Of a stretch of DNA of 30,466 nt, positions 21,701-30,410 are shown piece by piece. A program made the position numbers and the translations under genes. This stretch comes from Poteriospumella lacustris (Eukaryota; Sar; Chrysophyceae; Chromulinales; Dinobryaceae): the NCBI GenBank assembly GCA_008000375.1, contig SMOI01000364.1, positions 1 to 30,466 on the forward strand. Direction: 5' to 3'. The notes under the pieces were generated by a model that saw only the letters and a program-made list of their open reading frames with translations, was not told the DNA's origin and searched no databases. Position 1 is the first letter of the stretch; every line of letters starts with the position of its first letter.

Positions 21701-21966
21701 TGGCTCCGTCGTCGACGACGGCGGCGGCGGCGACCTCGTCGAACTATCGCGCGTTCACGACGCTGTCGGCGACGGAGATCCGCCGCAACCAGCTCTACAG
21801 CTACCTGCGCCGCGCGGCCGTCGCACCGGTCGCGGCCGCCGTGGCGCCCGCCGTGACGGTCACCGGTGGTGGTGGTGGCGGCGGCGGAGGCGGTGGCGTT
21901 GGCGCGGACCATCGCGACGCGACCGGCGACTTGTACAGCAGCGTCGGCGAGGCGCTGGGCTTCTGA
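18766..21966 (+). CDS. WDR24: WDR24-like GATOR2 subunit with long C-terminal extension (3 exons)
   Basis: GATOR2 component that relays amino-acid status to TORC1 at the lysosome or vacuole. Exons 18766-19671, 19759-20019 and 20089-21966 are joined across 87- and 69-nt GT-AG introns (phase 0), 1014 aa. The N-terminal ~360 residues are a WD40 propeller with units such as GVITDVAWNP, LLLVGDVDNAVKVYD and LTHVAWFPSHDPMTFITSS. The zinc region at about 734-812 has CALC, CLKC, CVVC, WCAVCGHGGH and CPSGCGH. The HGGH plus CP-GCGH signature is that of the SEA/GATOR2 RING-like domains, closest to WDR24. WDR59 has a similar domain and cannot be wholly excluded. Known WDR24 proteins end near this zinc module; here ~200 residues of Gly/Ala/Ser low complexity follow. 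I chose the ATG at 18766; one at 18646 would add 40 residues. Confidence 0.85.
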
Positions 21967-22105
21967 GGCGCCGCTGTTTCTGTAACGAACACACACAACG
22001 AGGCGAGAGATCGGGGCGGGGCGGGGCGGTGACTTGGCAGCGTCGTATGTACAGAGAGCCGCGCGTTAGGCGCGTCAGGCGCGGGGCGGAGCGGGGCGGG
22101 GCGCG
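21967..22105. other. GC-rich convergent 3' spacer
   Basis: 139 bp between the WDR24 and NOL9 stop codons, with direct repeats of GGGGCGG and of GCGTTAGGCGCG-like units near 22064-22112. Both 3' UTRs must fit here or overlap. Confidence 0.6.
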
Positions 22106-24772
22106 TTAGGCGCGCGACCGTTTGGCAGCGGCGGAGGAGGCGGCGGTGGGTCCGGAGGGCGGGCGGCGTTTGAGGTTGGCGCGCGGCTTGAGCATCGCGT
22201 GGCCCTCGCCGGCGATGGCGTCGCTCGCGGTGGTGTAGGGCAGCGCCGGCCACGCGGCCAGCGCCGTGTCGTGGCCGCCGCCCGTCGCGGCGCTGTGCGT
22301 CAGCAGCGGCGGGAGCGCGAGACTCGGCGCCGCGACCGTCAACACGACGCGCCAGCCGTCGTCGTCTTCGTCGTTTGGCGCGGGGGCCGCGTCGAGCAGC
22401 TGCGTCAGCAGCGCGGGGCAGAGCAGGTACAGCGACCGCGTCGCGACGTCGATCGCCCGCACGAGGCCCACCGCCTGCGTCGGCAGCAGCACGCGGCTCT
22501 GGCTCAGCGGCGGCAACAGGCCGAAGCGAACGGCGGCGGCGTCGTCTCCGTCGTCGCCGGTGGCGGCGTCGCCGGCGGCGCGTCGCAGGGTCACCCGCCG
22601 CACGTGCGGCGCGACGGCGGCGGCGTCGCTCGTCGTTGGCCCCGCCGACGCCGACGACTGCGGCGCCAGCAACGTGACGCCCACGAGACGCGCGTTGGCG
22701 GCGGCGAGGCTCAGCGCGGGCATGACGCAGTGCTCCTCGGCGACGTGCTGCAGCACGACGCGGTCGAGCGGCACGACGATCGGCGTCGTCTGGAGCAGCG
22801 CGTGCGCCAACACGGCGCTCTGCCGCGGGTCCTGCACGACGGCGTTCTTCACCTGCAGCGCGCGGCCCATCGTCGCGATCATCGCGACGCGTTGGGCCTC
22901 CCGCGTCGCTGCGGCGGCAGCGTCAGCGTCGCCGTCGCCGTCGCCACCGTCGCTGTCGCCGACGAAACCGCCCGTCGCAAAGAGAAACGCGCGTCGACCG
23001 GCGACGCCGCCGAAGAGCGACGCGTTCACCGACGCCGCTGCGGTCGCCTGCGGTGCGTGGTGGTGGCTGTGGTGGTGAGCGGCGTGCGGCTGGACGTACA
23101 GGGCGCGTGCGTCGACGTGGCGCGAGAAGGCGCCACGCAGGAAATACGCGCAGAACCGCAGGTGGCGCAGCTCCGGCGCCGCGATGCTGCGCAGCGGCCG
23201 CGCGACGCCCGCCACGACGCTGAGCAGTTCGCCGCGCGGCGGGCGACTGGCCTCGCTCTCGGTCGTGGTGGGCACGGCGGCGGCGGCGGTGGCGAGAAGG
23301 GCAGCGAGCATCTGCTGCAGCGCCCCCGCGGCACCGACCGCCGCCTGTTCCTTTTCGTGGCGCACGCGCTCGCCACCCGACACCGCCGCCGTCGCGTCAC
23401 TCGCAGCGTTGGCCGTCGCCGTCGACGGCGGATGCAGGTGCAGCACGTGCGTCGGCGAGAGGAGCTCGACGAGCGCCGCGAGGATGTCGGCGCCGAGGTG
23501 GCGTACGAAGCCGTCGGTGTTCACGAGGAGCAGCGGGTGCTCCGGCAGGTCGTTCTGCCGCGCGTACGCCGCTGCGACGTCGAAGGGCGCCGCATCGTCG
23601 GCAGCGGTCGCAGTGGCAGTGGCAGTGGCGTCTCCTGCGTCGTGAGAGTGGCTGTGGCTGTGGCTGTGGCTGTGGCTGTGGAGGTGTTGTCGCCGGCTGC
23701 AGAGCCGCAGAAAGGTCTCGAACAGCGACCGTGCGGCGGCGAGGAACAGGCCGGGCTCCTGTTTCGAGGTGATGTCGCCGAGGAACACGGAGGCCACCGG
23801 TTGACGCAGGTGCAAATGACTCGCGGACGCCAGCAGAGGACGTGTGAGACGATGCAACGAGATGGTGCCGGGCACGGAGAGCTCCGGTTGGCCGACGTCG
23901 AGGTCGAGCACGTACAACGGGCGGTGCGGGTGTTTGCGCAGCAGGAACATGCAGCGATTGACGAGGAACTTGAGGAAGGTCGACTTGCCCACGCCCTTGG
24001 CGCCACAGACCATCACGCGGAGGGTGCGTCGAGGCGGCTGGGTCACGTTGCTGACGACGCTCTGCCACGCGGCGGGGAAGCGCGACACTTCCACCCGCCG
24101 CTGGGTCATGCCGCGTGCGGTGGCGACGAGACACGTCGTTCCACTGACCGCCCGTGTGAGCACTGCCGTCTGCAGGGGTTGATGATACTGCAGCAGCGAC
24201 AGGTCCCCCGCGGACAGGCGGCAGGCGGCGGTGTCTTCCATCTGCAGGAGCACGTCGTGCCATCGCAGCGTCTCGTGGACTCCTTCGAGAAGGAAGAAGG
24301 CCAACAGCGGGTCCTTACCCGCGGTAGCTTCCTGTAAACTTTTGATGGCTGTGCGGATCTTTTTTCGTTGTGGGTGGCCCTCGGGCAGGACGATCGTACC
24401 GCTGCGGTTGCCGCCTTTGTTGACCCAAATCTTCATCGCCTGCGTCCACAGCGGTCGATCAACGGCATTTTCCTCGTTCAAAAGAGACAGGTATCCGTCC
24501 AGGACGACATTGTCTGTCAGAGTTGTGACGGATGCGAAGCCTGCGAGGTAGCAGCTCTGTGGCTCGCGCAGCCCCACCACGTACAGTCGATCTTGCAGTA
24601 CTGCGGCAGCAGCGAACGGTTGGTCATCGTCCGTTTCTTCGAGAAGTCGAATCTCTTCTGGTGTTTCTGTCTCGACCACTTCTTCTTCCTCGTTCGTAGA
24701 CTCGCCCAGCCCACAGTACTCAGTCAGATAGGCAGGGGAGAACGGGTAGAAGTTTCCTTTCTTCGCTTGCAT
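22106..24772 (-). CDS. NOL9: Polynucleotide 5'-hydroxyl kinase NOL9/Grc3
   Basis: Nucleolar/nuclear kinase that phosphorylates the 5' end of the 26S/28S pre-rRNA after ITS2 cleavage, allowing exonuclease trimming. It is one exon of 888 aa, longer than human NOL9 (about 700). The P-loop GAKGVGKST is at 257-265, with the catalytic LDLDVGQPE at 289-297. It continues with PGTISLHRLTRPLL (301-314), FLGDITSKQEP (330-340) and LLLVNTDGF (414-422) before the Grc3-type LSPTHVLHL. An acidic N-terminal stretch is at 28-51. A Ser-His hexanucleotide-encoded repeat and an Ala-Thr repeat (364-390) are inserted between kinase motifs. A large Ala-rich, Asp/Gly-rich insertion divides the C-terminal domain, and the extreme C-terminus is basic (KLKRRP, AAKRSRA), suiting nuclear localisation. 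The first ATG (24772) is used. Confidence 0.9.
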   Translation of the reverse strand: MQAKKGNFYPFSPAYLTEYCGLGESTNEEEEVVETETPEEIRLLEETDDDQPFAAAAVLQDRLYVVGLREPQSCYLAGFASVTTLTDNVVLDGYLSLLNEENAVDRPLWTQAMKIWVNKGGNRSGTIVLPEGHPQRKKIRTAIKSLQEATAGKDPLLAFFLLEGVHETLRWHDVLLQMEDTAACRLSAGDLSLLQYHQPLQTAVLTRAVSGTTCLVATARGMTQRRVEVSRFPAAWQSVVSNVTQPPRRTLRVMVCGAKGVGKSTFLKFLVNRCMFLLRKHPHRPLYVLDLDVGQPELSVPGTISLHRLTRPLLASASHLHLRQPVASVFLGDITSKQEPGLFLAAARSLFETFLRLCSRRQHLHSHSHSHSHSHSHDAGDATATATATAADDAAPFDVAAAYARQNDLPEHPLLLVNTDGFVRHLGADILAALVELLSPTHVLHLHPPSTATANAASDATAAVSGGERVRHEKEQAAVGAAGALQQMLAALLATAAAAVPTTTESEASRPPRGELLSVVAGVARPLRSIAAPELRHLRFCAYFLRGAFSRHVDARALYVQPHAAHHHSHHHAPQATAAASVNASLFGGVAGRRAFLFATGGFVGDSDGGDGDGDADAAAAATREAQRVAMIATMGRALQVKNAVVQDPRQSAVLAHALLQTTPIVVPLDRVVLQHVAEEHCVMPALSLAAANARLVGVTLLAPQSSASAGPTTSDAAAVAPHVRRVTLRRAAGDAATGDDGDDAAAVRFGLLPPLSQSRVLLPTQAVGLVRAIDVATRSLYLLCPALLTQLLDAAPAPNDEDDDGWRVVLTVAAPSLALPPLLTHSAATGGGHDTALAAWPALPYTTASDAIAGEGHAMLKPRANLKRRPPSGPTAASSAAAKRSRA
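23649..23680. repeat. In-frame hexanucleotide repeat encoding Ser-His in NOL9
   Basis: About five copies of TGGCTG (minus-strand CAGCCA) encode alternating His and Ser within the kinase gene. The unit length is a multiple of three, so copy-number change keeps the frame. Confidence 0.85.
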
Positions 24773-25232
24773 TTGATTCTTCAATTACCCACTTTTCGAT
24801 CAAAGGATAGACATAGAATACGATAACAGGGCCGTTCAATGACCAAAGAATCAAGGGTATTGATAAATGAGCATCGTGGTGGTCGATTTCGAGTCATCGA
24901 CGGTGACTGGCCCAGCCAACCGCCCAGTGACCCGGAATCACGGGCAATGTTGGCACTTTATCCGTGCATCCGCAAATACCGTCGCGATGACGACGACGAC
25001 CCCACCGACCAGCGACCAGCCAGCCGACCAGTCGGCAGCTCCTCGAACAATCGAGTTCCGTCGATAGAAGATAAACACGAACTGGGTCGAAGCGAGGCTC
25101 ATGAGGGAGAGCATAGGGACAAGATCGCATATTGGGTAGAACGTTGTGAACCGTGCAACTTGTGAGTGTCTCTGACAGTGAACGACGACTGAACAGAGTG
25201 AGCAGTGTGGAAGAGGAGAGAGACGCGATTTG
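24773..25232. promoter_or_regulatory. Divergent intergenic region between NOL9 and the Deg protease
   Basis: 460-bp shared upstream region. It has a GAC-rich run at about 24988-25000 and a CCGACCAG-type short direct repeat near 25005-25040. I see no TATA box or further gene. Confidence 0.45.
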
Positions 25233-27110
25233 ATGATGCGCCAGAGATGGATGTCTGTAATCTTCGTGGCGTTGATTGCTTCTGTCATGTGCTTGATTTG
25301 CCCACCATGTGTGAGAAGGACGATGCGCATTCATGGGGCGTCTGCTGCTACTGGTGACCGCCGCCCTCCGTCAACCGTGTTCCACGATCGACTGTCCTTG
25401 CTGGCCGAAAAACTCCTGGATTACTCCGAGCAAGGCGATAGTGACTCTGTGTCTCATCTGCTCGTTAGTCTGTTGACTGAGCAAGCGCCTGGTCGGCTGC
25501 GCGCCGCGGGTAGCCTGTACGCCGAGGAGCGCATTTTGAACGGCGTCGTGCGCATCTTCTGCACACACTCCAGCCCCAACTTTCATATGCCTTGGCAACG
25601 GCAAAAACAGGAGTACTCTACAAGCTCGGGCTTCGTCATCAGTGGTCGACGTATCCTCACGAACGCACACGCGATCGAATACGGCGCCCTGATCCAAGTG
25701 AAGACGCGTCAGTCCGAACAGAAATACGTCGCCAACGTCGTTGCGGTTGGTCACGAATGCGATCTGGCAGTCTTAGAAGTCTCAGACGACGCCTTCTGGC
25801 GTGACGTAGAGGAGCTGTCGTTTGGTGAACTGCCGCAGCTGCTCGAGGACGTGTCCGTGGCGGGTTACCCCGTCGGCGGCGACTCGTTGTCCATCACCAG
25901 CGGCGTCGTGTCTCGCATTGACATGCAGGAGTATGCACAGGCCTCAGCAGACCTGTTAGCTATCCAAATCGACGCGGCCATCAATCCAGGCAACAGTGGC
26001 GGGCCGGTGTTCAACGCGCGTCACGAAGTCATCGGCGTCGCGTTCCAGTCGCTGACCGCCGACGACACCGAAAACATCGGCTACGTGGTGCCCGTCTCAG
26101 TCATTCAGCACTTCCTTCAAACCATTGATCGTTCCATGCGATCGTCAGAACATGGAAGCCCTCGCTACGCAGTGTGCAGCTTGGGTTGTCAGTTGCAGTC
26201 GCTCGAGTCGCCAGCGCTGCGGCGGTTTCTGCAGATGGTCGACGGGGACACCGGCGTGCGCGTCGCCGGCATCGCTCCGCTCGCCCCCGCACGCGCTTCT
26301 CTTCGTGTCAACGATGTTCTCCTGCGAATCGACGGCATTCCCGTGGGCAACGATGCCACGATACCGTTTCGCGAGGGCAACGCGCGGCACGAGCGCGTGC
26401 ACGTGAACTACGCCTGCACTCAGAAGTTCGTCGGCGACGCCGTGCAGCTGCAGGTGCTGCGCGACGGCCAGCGTCTCAATCTCTCCGTACCCGTGTGGGT
26501 GCGAGAGTCGCTTATTCCGCGGAATCTGTTGATGCCGCCAGCTGCGTCGGCCTATGCGTCCGCCGCGACCGCATCGCTGGCCCTGGGCCGAACACCGTCG
26601 TACGTCATCGTCGGCGGACTCGTGTTCATGACGCTCACGCGCGAATACATCGAATCGGAGTTCAAGTTGAAGCACATGGCAGAGCTTGACTCCTGGCGTG
26701 AAGAGTTCGCCCTCTTGGCCCAAGCCGGTGCGTCGCGACGGGTGCCACACGAAGAGATCGTCGTGTTGTCCGAAGTGCTCGCACACCCGTGTAACGTCGG
26801 CTACGAGACGTACCGCAACCTGCGGGTCGTGGCCTGCAATGGCCAGCCGGTGGTGAATCTGCGTCAGTTGCGTGCCATGGTCGACGCAGCGCTCGAGGAC
26901 GTACCACCAGAGGCCAGTGCTGCGTCCCCGTCGGCGCTGTTGAGCTTCACCTGTCACGGCGGCGCGACGGTGGTCCTCGACGTGGCGCAGGTGCGTCGCG
27001 CCCAGCGACAGATCTGCCAAGAGCACTTCATCCCCTCGCCGTACTCGCCCGACCTGCTCGAACACCGCCCCACAAAAACCGCCGTTGTAAACGAAGACCG
27101 TAGCGTGTGA
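25233..27110 (+). CDS. Deg/HtrA-type serine protease with two PDZ-like domains
   Basis: ATP-independent trypsin-fold protease of the plant Deg2/9/10 type, 625 aa from one exon. The triad is His146 (NAHAIEY), Asp177 (HECDLAVLEV) and Ser255 (GNSGGP), all present. PDZ1 follows at about 315-425. It is followed by VGGLVFMTLTREYI, the conserved strand of plant-type Deg proteins, and a second PDZ-like region with VLSEVLAHPCNVGYE near 505-590. Deg2/9/10 members usually work in plastids, mitochondria or the nucleus. This one starts with a hydrophobic 20-residue segment (about 8-26), more like a secretory signal or membrane anchor than an organellar presequence. I use ATG 25233; the codon before it is TTG. 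It converges on the glucoamylase gene. Confidence 0.9.
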   Translation: MMRQRWMSVIFVALIASVMCLICPPCVRRTMRIHGASAATGDRRPPSTVFHDRLSLLAEKLLDYSEQGDSDSVSHLLVSLLTEQAPGRLRAAGSLYAEERILNGVVRIFCTHSSPNFHMPWQRQKQEYSTSSGFVISGRRILTNAHAIEYGALIQVKTRQSEQKYVANVVAVGHECDLAVLEVSDDAFWRDVEELSFGELPQLLEDVSVAGYPVGGDSLSITSGVVSRIDMQEYAQASADLLAIQIDAAINPGNSGGPVFNARHEVIGVAFQSLTADDTENIGYVVPVSVIQHFLQTIDRSMRSSEHGSPRYAVCSLGCQLQSLESPALRRFLQMVDGDTGVRVAGIAPLAPARASLRVNDVLLRIDGIPVGNDATIPFREGNARHERVHVNYACTQKFVGDAVQLQVLRDGQRLNLSVPVWVRESLIPRNLLMPPAASAYASAATASLALGRTPSYVIVGGLVFMTLTREYIESEFKLKHMAELDSWREEFALLAQAGASRRVPHEEIVVLSEVLAHPCNVGYETYRNLRVVACNGQPVVNLRQLRAMVDAALEDVPPEASAASPSALLSFTCHGGATVVLDVAQVRRAQRQICQEHFIPSPYSPDLLEHRPTKTAVVNEDRSV

Positions 27111-27478
27111 CTCTCAGAGCGTGTTAATCTCGAAATACAGACAGCAGTACAACCAATGGGAGGGGGTAGACAGCAACGGCAATGAAGGGCGCGTTCTGTC
27201 GAATTGGGAAGGCGAAAGCAACACCGAACAAAATGAAAAACAAAATACCTAAACATGCAAAGATGCCGACGGACGGCGGGGGAGGAGCCTCTTCCCGCAC
27301 TGCAATGGCGATACAGATACTGAACAACGTGTGCTATATGTGTCCGCACGCGGACCTGGATAGAGCACAGGGTGGACGTAGTAGGGGGGGGGAAGGGTAA
27401 CAGATGGAATCGCGGGGAGGGTGAGTGAATCAAGGACCTAAAGCAGTCGCTGTAGTCTAACGATGACCGGACGGCCGC
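27111..27478. other. Convergent intergenic region, no gene supported
   Basis: 368 bp between the Deg stop and the glucoamylase stop. A hydrophobic minus-strand reading frame at 27124-27327 has no ATG and is not called. A run of nine G lies near 27386. Confidence 0.5.
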
Positions 27479-29075
27479 TTACTTCTTGCCCTGCGCCTTG
27501 GCGAGGAAGACACCGCGCTGGTGCATGGCATTCAAGACTTCAGCATACGACCACGTAAGATCTTCGGCGGAGATCTGTGCGCCGGTGTTGCGATCGATTT
27601 GCTCGTCCAAGTGGAAGGCTCTGGCGGTGACGTGTTGGCGGAGACGCAGCATGACACCGTCGGCGTTGTTGAAGAAGACTTGCGCCAACGCAGCAGGGGT
27701 GGTAGGCAAGTCAGAAGGAGAGTTCAACGCCATCTTCCAAAGGGCCAAGACGTCGGCAGTAGGAACAGTGTTCGTGTCAACGATGTAGCTGGCGCCACGG
27801 TACAACAGCTGCGCCAAGGCGCCCGTGCTCAACACCCACGGGTTGCCACCAGCGTAGGAGTCGTGAGAGTATCTGCCATAGAGCACACCAGGCAAGCCCT
27901 TGGAGGTATCGGCTTGGTTGATGGAGTACTCGTTGCAGAACATGGTGTTGTAGCTGGACACGGTCTTGGCGACCTCCATCGACGTGGGGTAGAACAAGTT
28001 ATCCGACGCATCGTAGCCATCGTTGAAACCCACAATGACGGCAGAGTCCATCGTGCGGGCACCACACTCCTGAACGAACGCACCATTCCAGTGGTTCTTG
28101 TACAGGGTGGCATTGATGGCGTTCAAAGTGGTCTGGTAGGTGGCGGCGGCAGCAGAGTCGCCCATTTCGTTGGCGAATTGGATACCCAAGATCATCGCCT
28201 TCTTCATGGTGATGCGGTTCCAGAAGAAATCAGGATCGCGAATCTCCTCCCACAAGTCGCAAGTGTTAGTGGAGTAGCTGGAGACGACGTAGTCCAAATC
28301 GTACTTGATCGCACCGCCGTGGTACTTGCTGCTGTCGCCAGTCCACAGGTACTGCTTCACGTAGTCAGTCTCGCCTTGAGCAATCAACGAGCGAGCAGCC
28401 ATGATCAGCGATGTGGCCTGAAGACCAGGGCCATCGTTCTGAGGACGGCACCAAGCTCCAGCGAACACTTGGCCGTTGGGCAACTCGAACTTGGGCTCGG
28501 TGCGAACGTCGATATTGTTGGGATCGGACTCGCTCTGGGCGTTCACAACCCATTGAATGTAGCTCTTCACAGTGCCTTCAATGGTGCTGAAGTTGCCAGG
28601 AGCGGTCTCTTGCAAGGCGCGCATGGTCAAGGCACCGTCTCTCATCCAGTGGTAGTAGTAGCTTCCACCAGGAGTGTCATAGTCAGGAGCAGCAACGATA
28701 CCACCCTTTCCTTGGATATTGATGTTCTCCATGAAGTACTTTCTCATAGTAGACACTTCAGATTCAGAGAAAGGCTCTTGGGCAGCGCTCTGAAATTTAA
28801 GCACGAACGAGCGTAAGTTGAAGTTGAAGTTTCAGTTGCGCTGAGAAACTTACCGAGAATCCAAAGCAAGAAGTCGATTGTCCAGCACCATAAAAGCACC
28901 ACGGGGTGCCGCTGGTGGTAGAGGATTGCCAGCAGCATCCCTTGGATTCGCAACCGGATTGGTCGATTCCAACGTAACCACAGTCAACCTTTTCGTAGTC
29001 AGACAACGAGCATTGCGCGGCAAATGCACCAACAACACCCAACAGGGCCAAGAACACAGAGAAAAATGATCTCAT
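27479..29075 (-). CDS. Secreted trefoil-domain glucoamylase (GH15)
   Basis: Exo-acting glucoamylase that would release glucose from starch- or glycogen-like chains. Exons 28854-29075 and 27479-28789, with a 64-nt GT-AG intron in phase 0, give 510 aa. Residues 1-19 are a classical signal peptide. Residues 22-61 form a P-type trefoil domain with six cysteines (22, 32, 42, 47, 48, 60) and the GCCW and PWCF signatures. The intron falls just after it, so the trefoil sits on its own exon. The GH15 barrel follows: YYYHWMRDGALTM (118-130), general acid Glu255 in CDLWEE, GNPWVLST (389-396) and SAEDLTWSY (481-489). The candidate general base is Glu470 in DEQ, with the same spacing as in fungal glucoamylases. 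No starch-binding CBM20 or CBM21 is present, so the trefoil may serve instead. The first ATG after the upstream TTG is used. Confidence 0.93.
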
Positions 29076-29340
29076 CTTTCTTTTGTCAATTGTCTTCAAC
29101 TTTCGTCAGTCACTATCAAATTGTGAATAGACAGAAGACGTGGACAACTCGAATCTCGAGAAAAATGCCTCGTCTGCTGCACAACATCGGGAGGCGTTGG
29201 GACAAGCGCGTTTTTTCTCAGTGAAAAACGCACTTTTTGACAAGGTTTCACTGCATTTGCATTGGGGACAAAGCGATGTTGAGCAGCTGTAAAGCGGAAT
29301 ACGCTTCTGCGACAAGACCACGGATCAACGACCTGTTACC

Positions 29341-29381
29341 TCACGTGATCTATGGTGATTTCATCATCGCTCTTCACGTGA
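29341..29381. promoter_or_regulatory. Two TCACGTGA E-box/G-box palindromes
   Basis: Exact 8-bp palindromes at 29341-29348 and 29374-29381, spaced 33 bp start to start. CACGTG cores are bHLH-type binding sites. They lie about 270-305 bp upstream of the glucoamylase ATG. Confidence 0.45.
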
Positions 29382-29708
29382 AATACCGCGAAAATGTACC
29401 CAATCCACCGCTTTGTTGTATCGTGAGGGTCTCGGGGAGAGTGTCCCCACTTTGAGTATGTGCATTGTTCGCGCACCCAACGTCATTTTCAGTTCACCGA
29501 TGGGTGAAATATGGGAACTCTAAAGAAAAAATAGAGGAGATCGCAGGCGTAAGTTGAAAATGTGTCAGCGATTAACTCCACTTGTCTTACCCATCATCAG
29601 CAGAGAGTACCAACAACATCTTTGGCGGCACAAGTGATACGACCGAAGTTTTCTGCAAGGCCCAGCCATTCTAGTGTTGGTGAGTTCGTCGGGGTATTCG
29701 TAATACCT

Positions 29709-29791
29709 AGACCTTGTCGTACGGAAGGGTGAAGGAAGAAAGACCTTGTCGTACGGAAGGGTGAAGGAAGAAAGGCTATACGGAAGGGTGA
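29709..29791. repeat. 32-bp tandem repeat, two full copies and a partial third
   Basis: The unit begins AGACCTTGTCGTACGGAAGG and continues GTGAAGGAAGAA. Two identical copies start at 29709 and 29741. A third, shortened copy keeps only the TACGGAAGGGTGA core. Confidence 0.9.
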
Positions 29792-30100
29792 TAGGGATCT
29801 GAGTTGGATACAGGATGGTCAACCGTGGGCGACTGTAGGGGGGGGGGGATGACATGGAACGTAGAAAAGCTATGCAGCATATGAATATTTTTCATGCACA
29901 TGTAACTCTCGCTTAAATGATGTCTACTTGCGGAACTGTGAAATCAGAACTCACGGCCAACATCTGAGTTTCAGAGCAGTTTTAAGAACATTGCCATCTA
30001 GGCGTGAGAACATTACATCTTTGATAGGCGACATTCACTCACTCGTTCACATAGTTGACTATTGTCTTTCATATAGTTATTTATTGATTATTGTACTGTG

Positions 30101-30310
30101 ATGGGGCACTTAGCAGACGACTGTCTCCCAAGAATACAATTACCAAAAGAAGATGGAACGGTCAATAGATATCAAATGGTCTTTCCAGTTCACTCATGGG
30201 TATCAACAAAAGGGCACAAGATGTGGCACGAAGCGATGCGAATGAATTGGGAGCGTTCCATATGGCGAGACACCAGAGAAAAACTTGAAGCAACATTCTG
30301 TGTGTGCTAA
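30101..30310 (+). CDS. Small hypothetical ORF, weak support
   Basis: 69-aa ORF from ATG to TAA in an AT-rich area. It is Trp/Met/Lys/Arg-rich with no signal peptide and no motif I know. Its balanced composition differs from the Arg-rich shadow frames elsewhere, which is the only point in its favour. It could be an exon of a gene continuing past the window or chance. Confidence 0.2.
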   Translation: MGHLADDCLPRIQLPKEDGTVNRYQMVFPVHSWVSTKGHKMWHEAMRMNWERSIWRDTREKLEATFCVC

Positions 30311-30410
30311 GCTGATCTCAAGATTTGGATATTGACTGCGCGACACGCATGTTTATCTCCATTGTCGTGAGGAACCTTCGTGTAAAATCAGCTCCCCTTC
30401 TTCAAGGACT

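Larger units (their letters stand above)
29076..30100. other. Gene-poor upstream region of the glucoamylase gene
   Basis: About 1 kb with no supported gene. It contains the probable glucoamylase promoter (including two TCACGTGA palindromes), a 32-bp tandem repeat at 29709-29791 and a run of nine or ten G near 29838. Frames are short and without coding character. Confidence 0.5.

Noticed and set aside
19732-21996. Minus-strand ORF of 754 codons opposite WDR24
   Set aside because: Arg/Ala-rich antisense frame caused by GC-biased third positions; the + strand has WD40 and zinc motifs with sound introns.
22199-24337. Plus-strand ORF of 712 codons opposite NOL9
   Set aside because: Antisense shadow, Arg/Val/Gly-rich, without domains; the minus strand carries the P-loop kinase.
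27124-27327. Small hydrophobic minus-strand frame that looks like a membrane protein
   Set aside because: It has no ATG, and none is available in frame upstream before the glucoamylase stop; no splice donor with an ATG exon was found.
27479-27800. Loss of the glucoamylase catalytic base because Ala follows Gly before SAEDLTWSY
   Set aside because: The base in fungal enzymes lies eight residues earlier (the Glu of S/D-E-Q); this is Glu470 here and is present.
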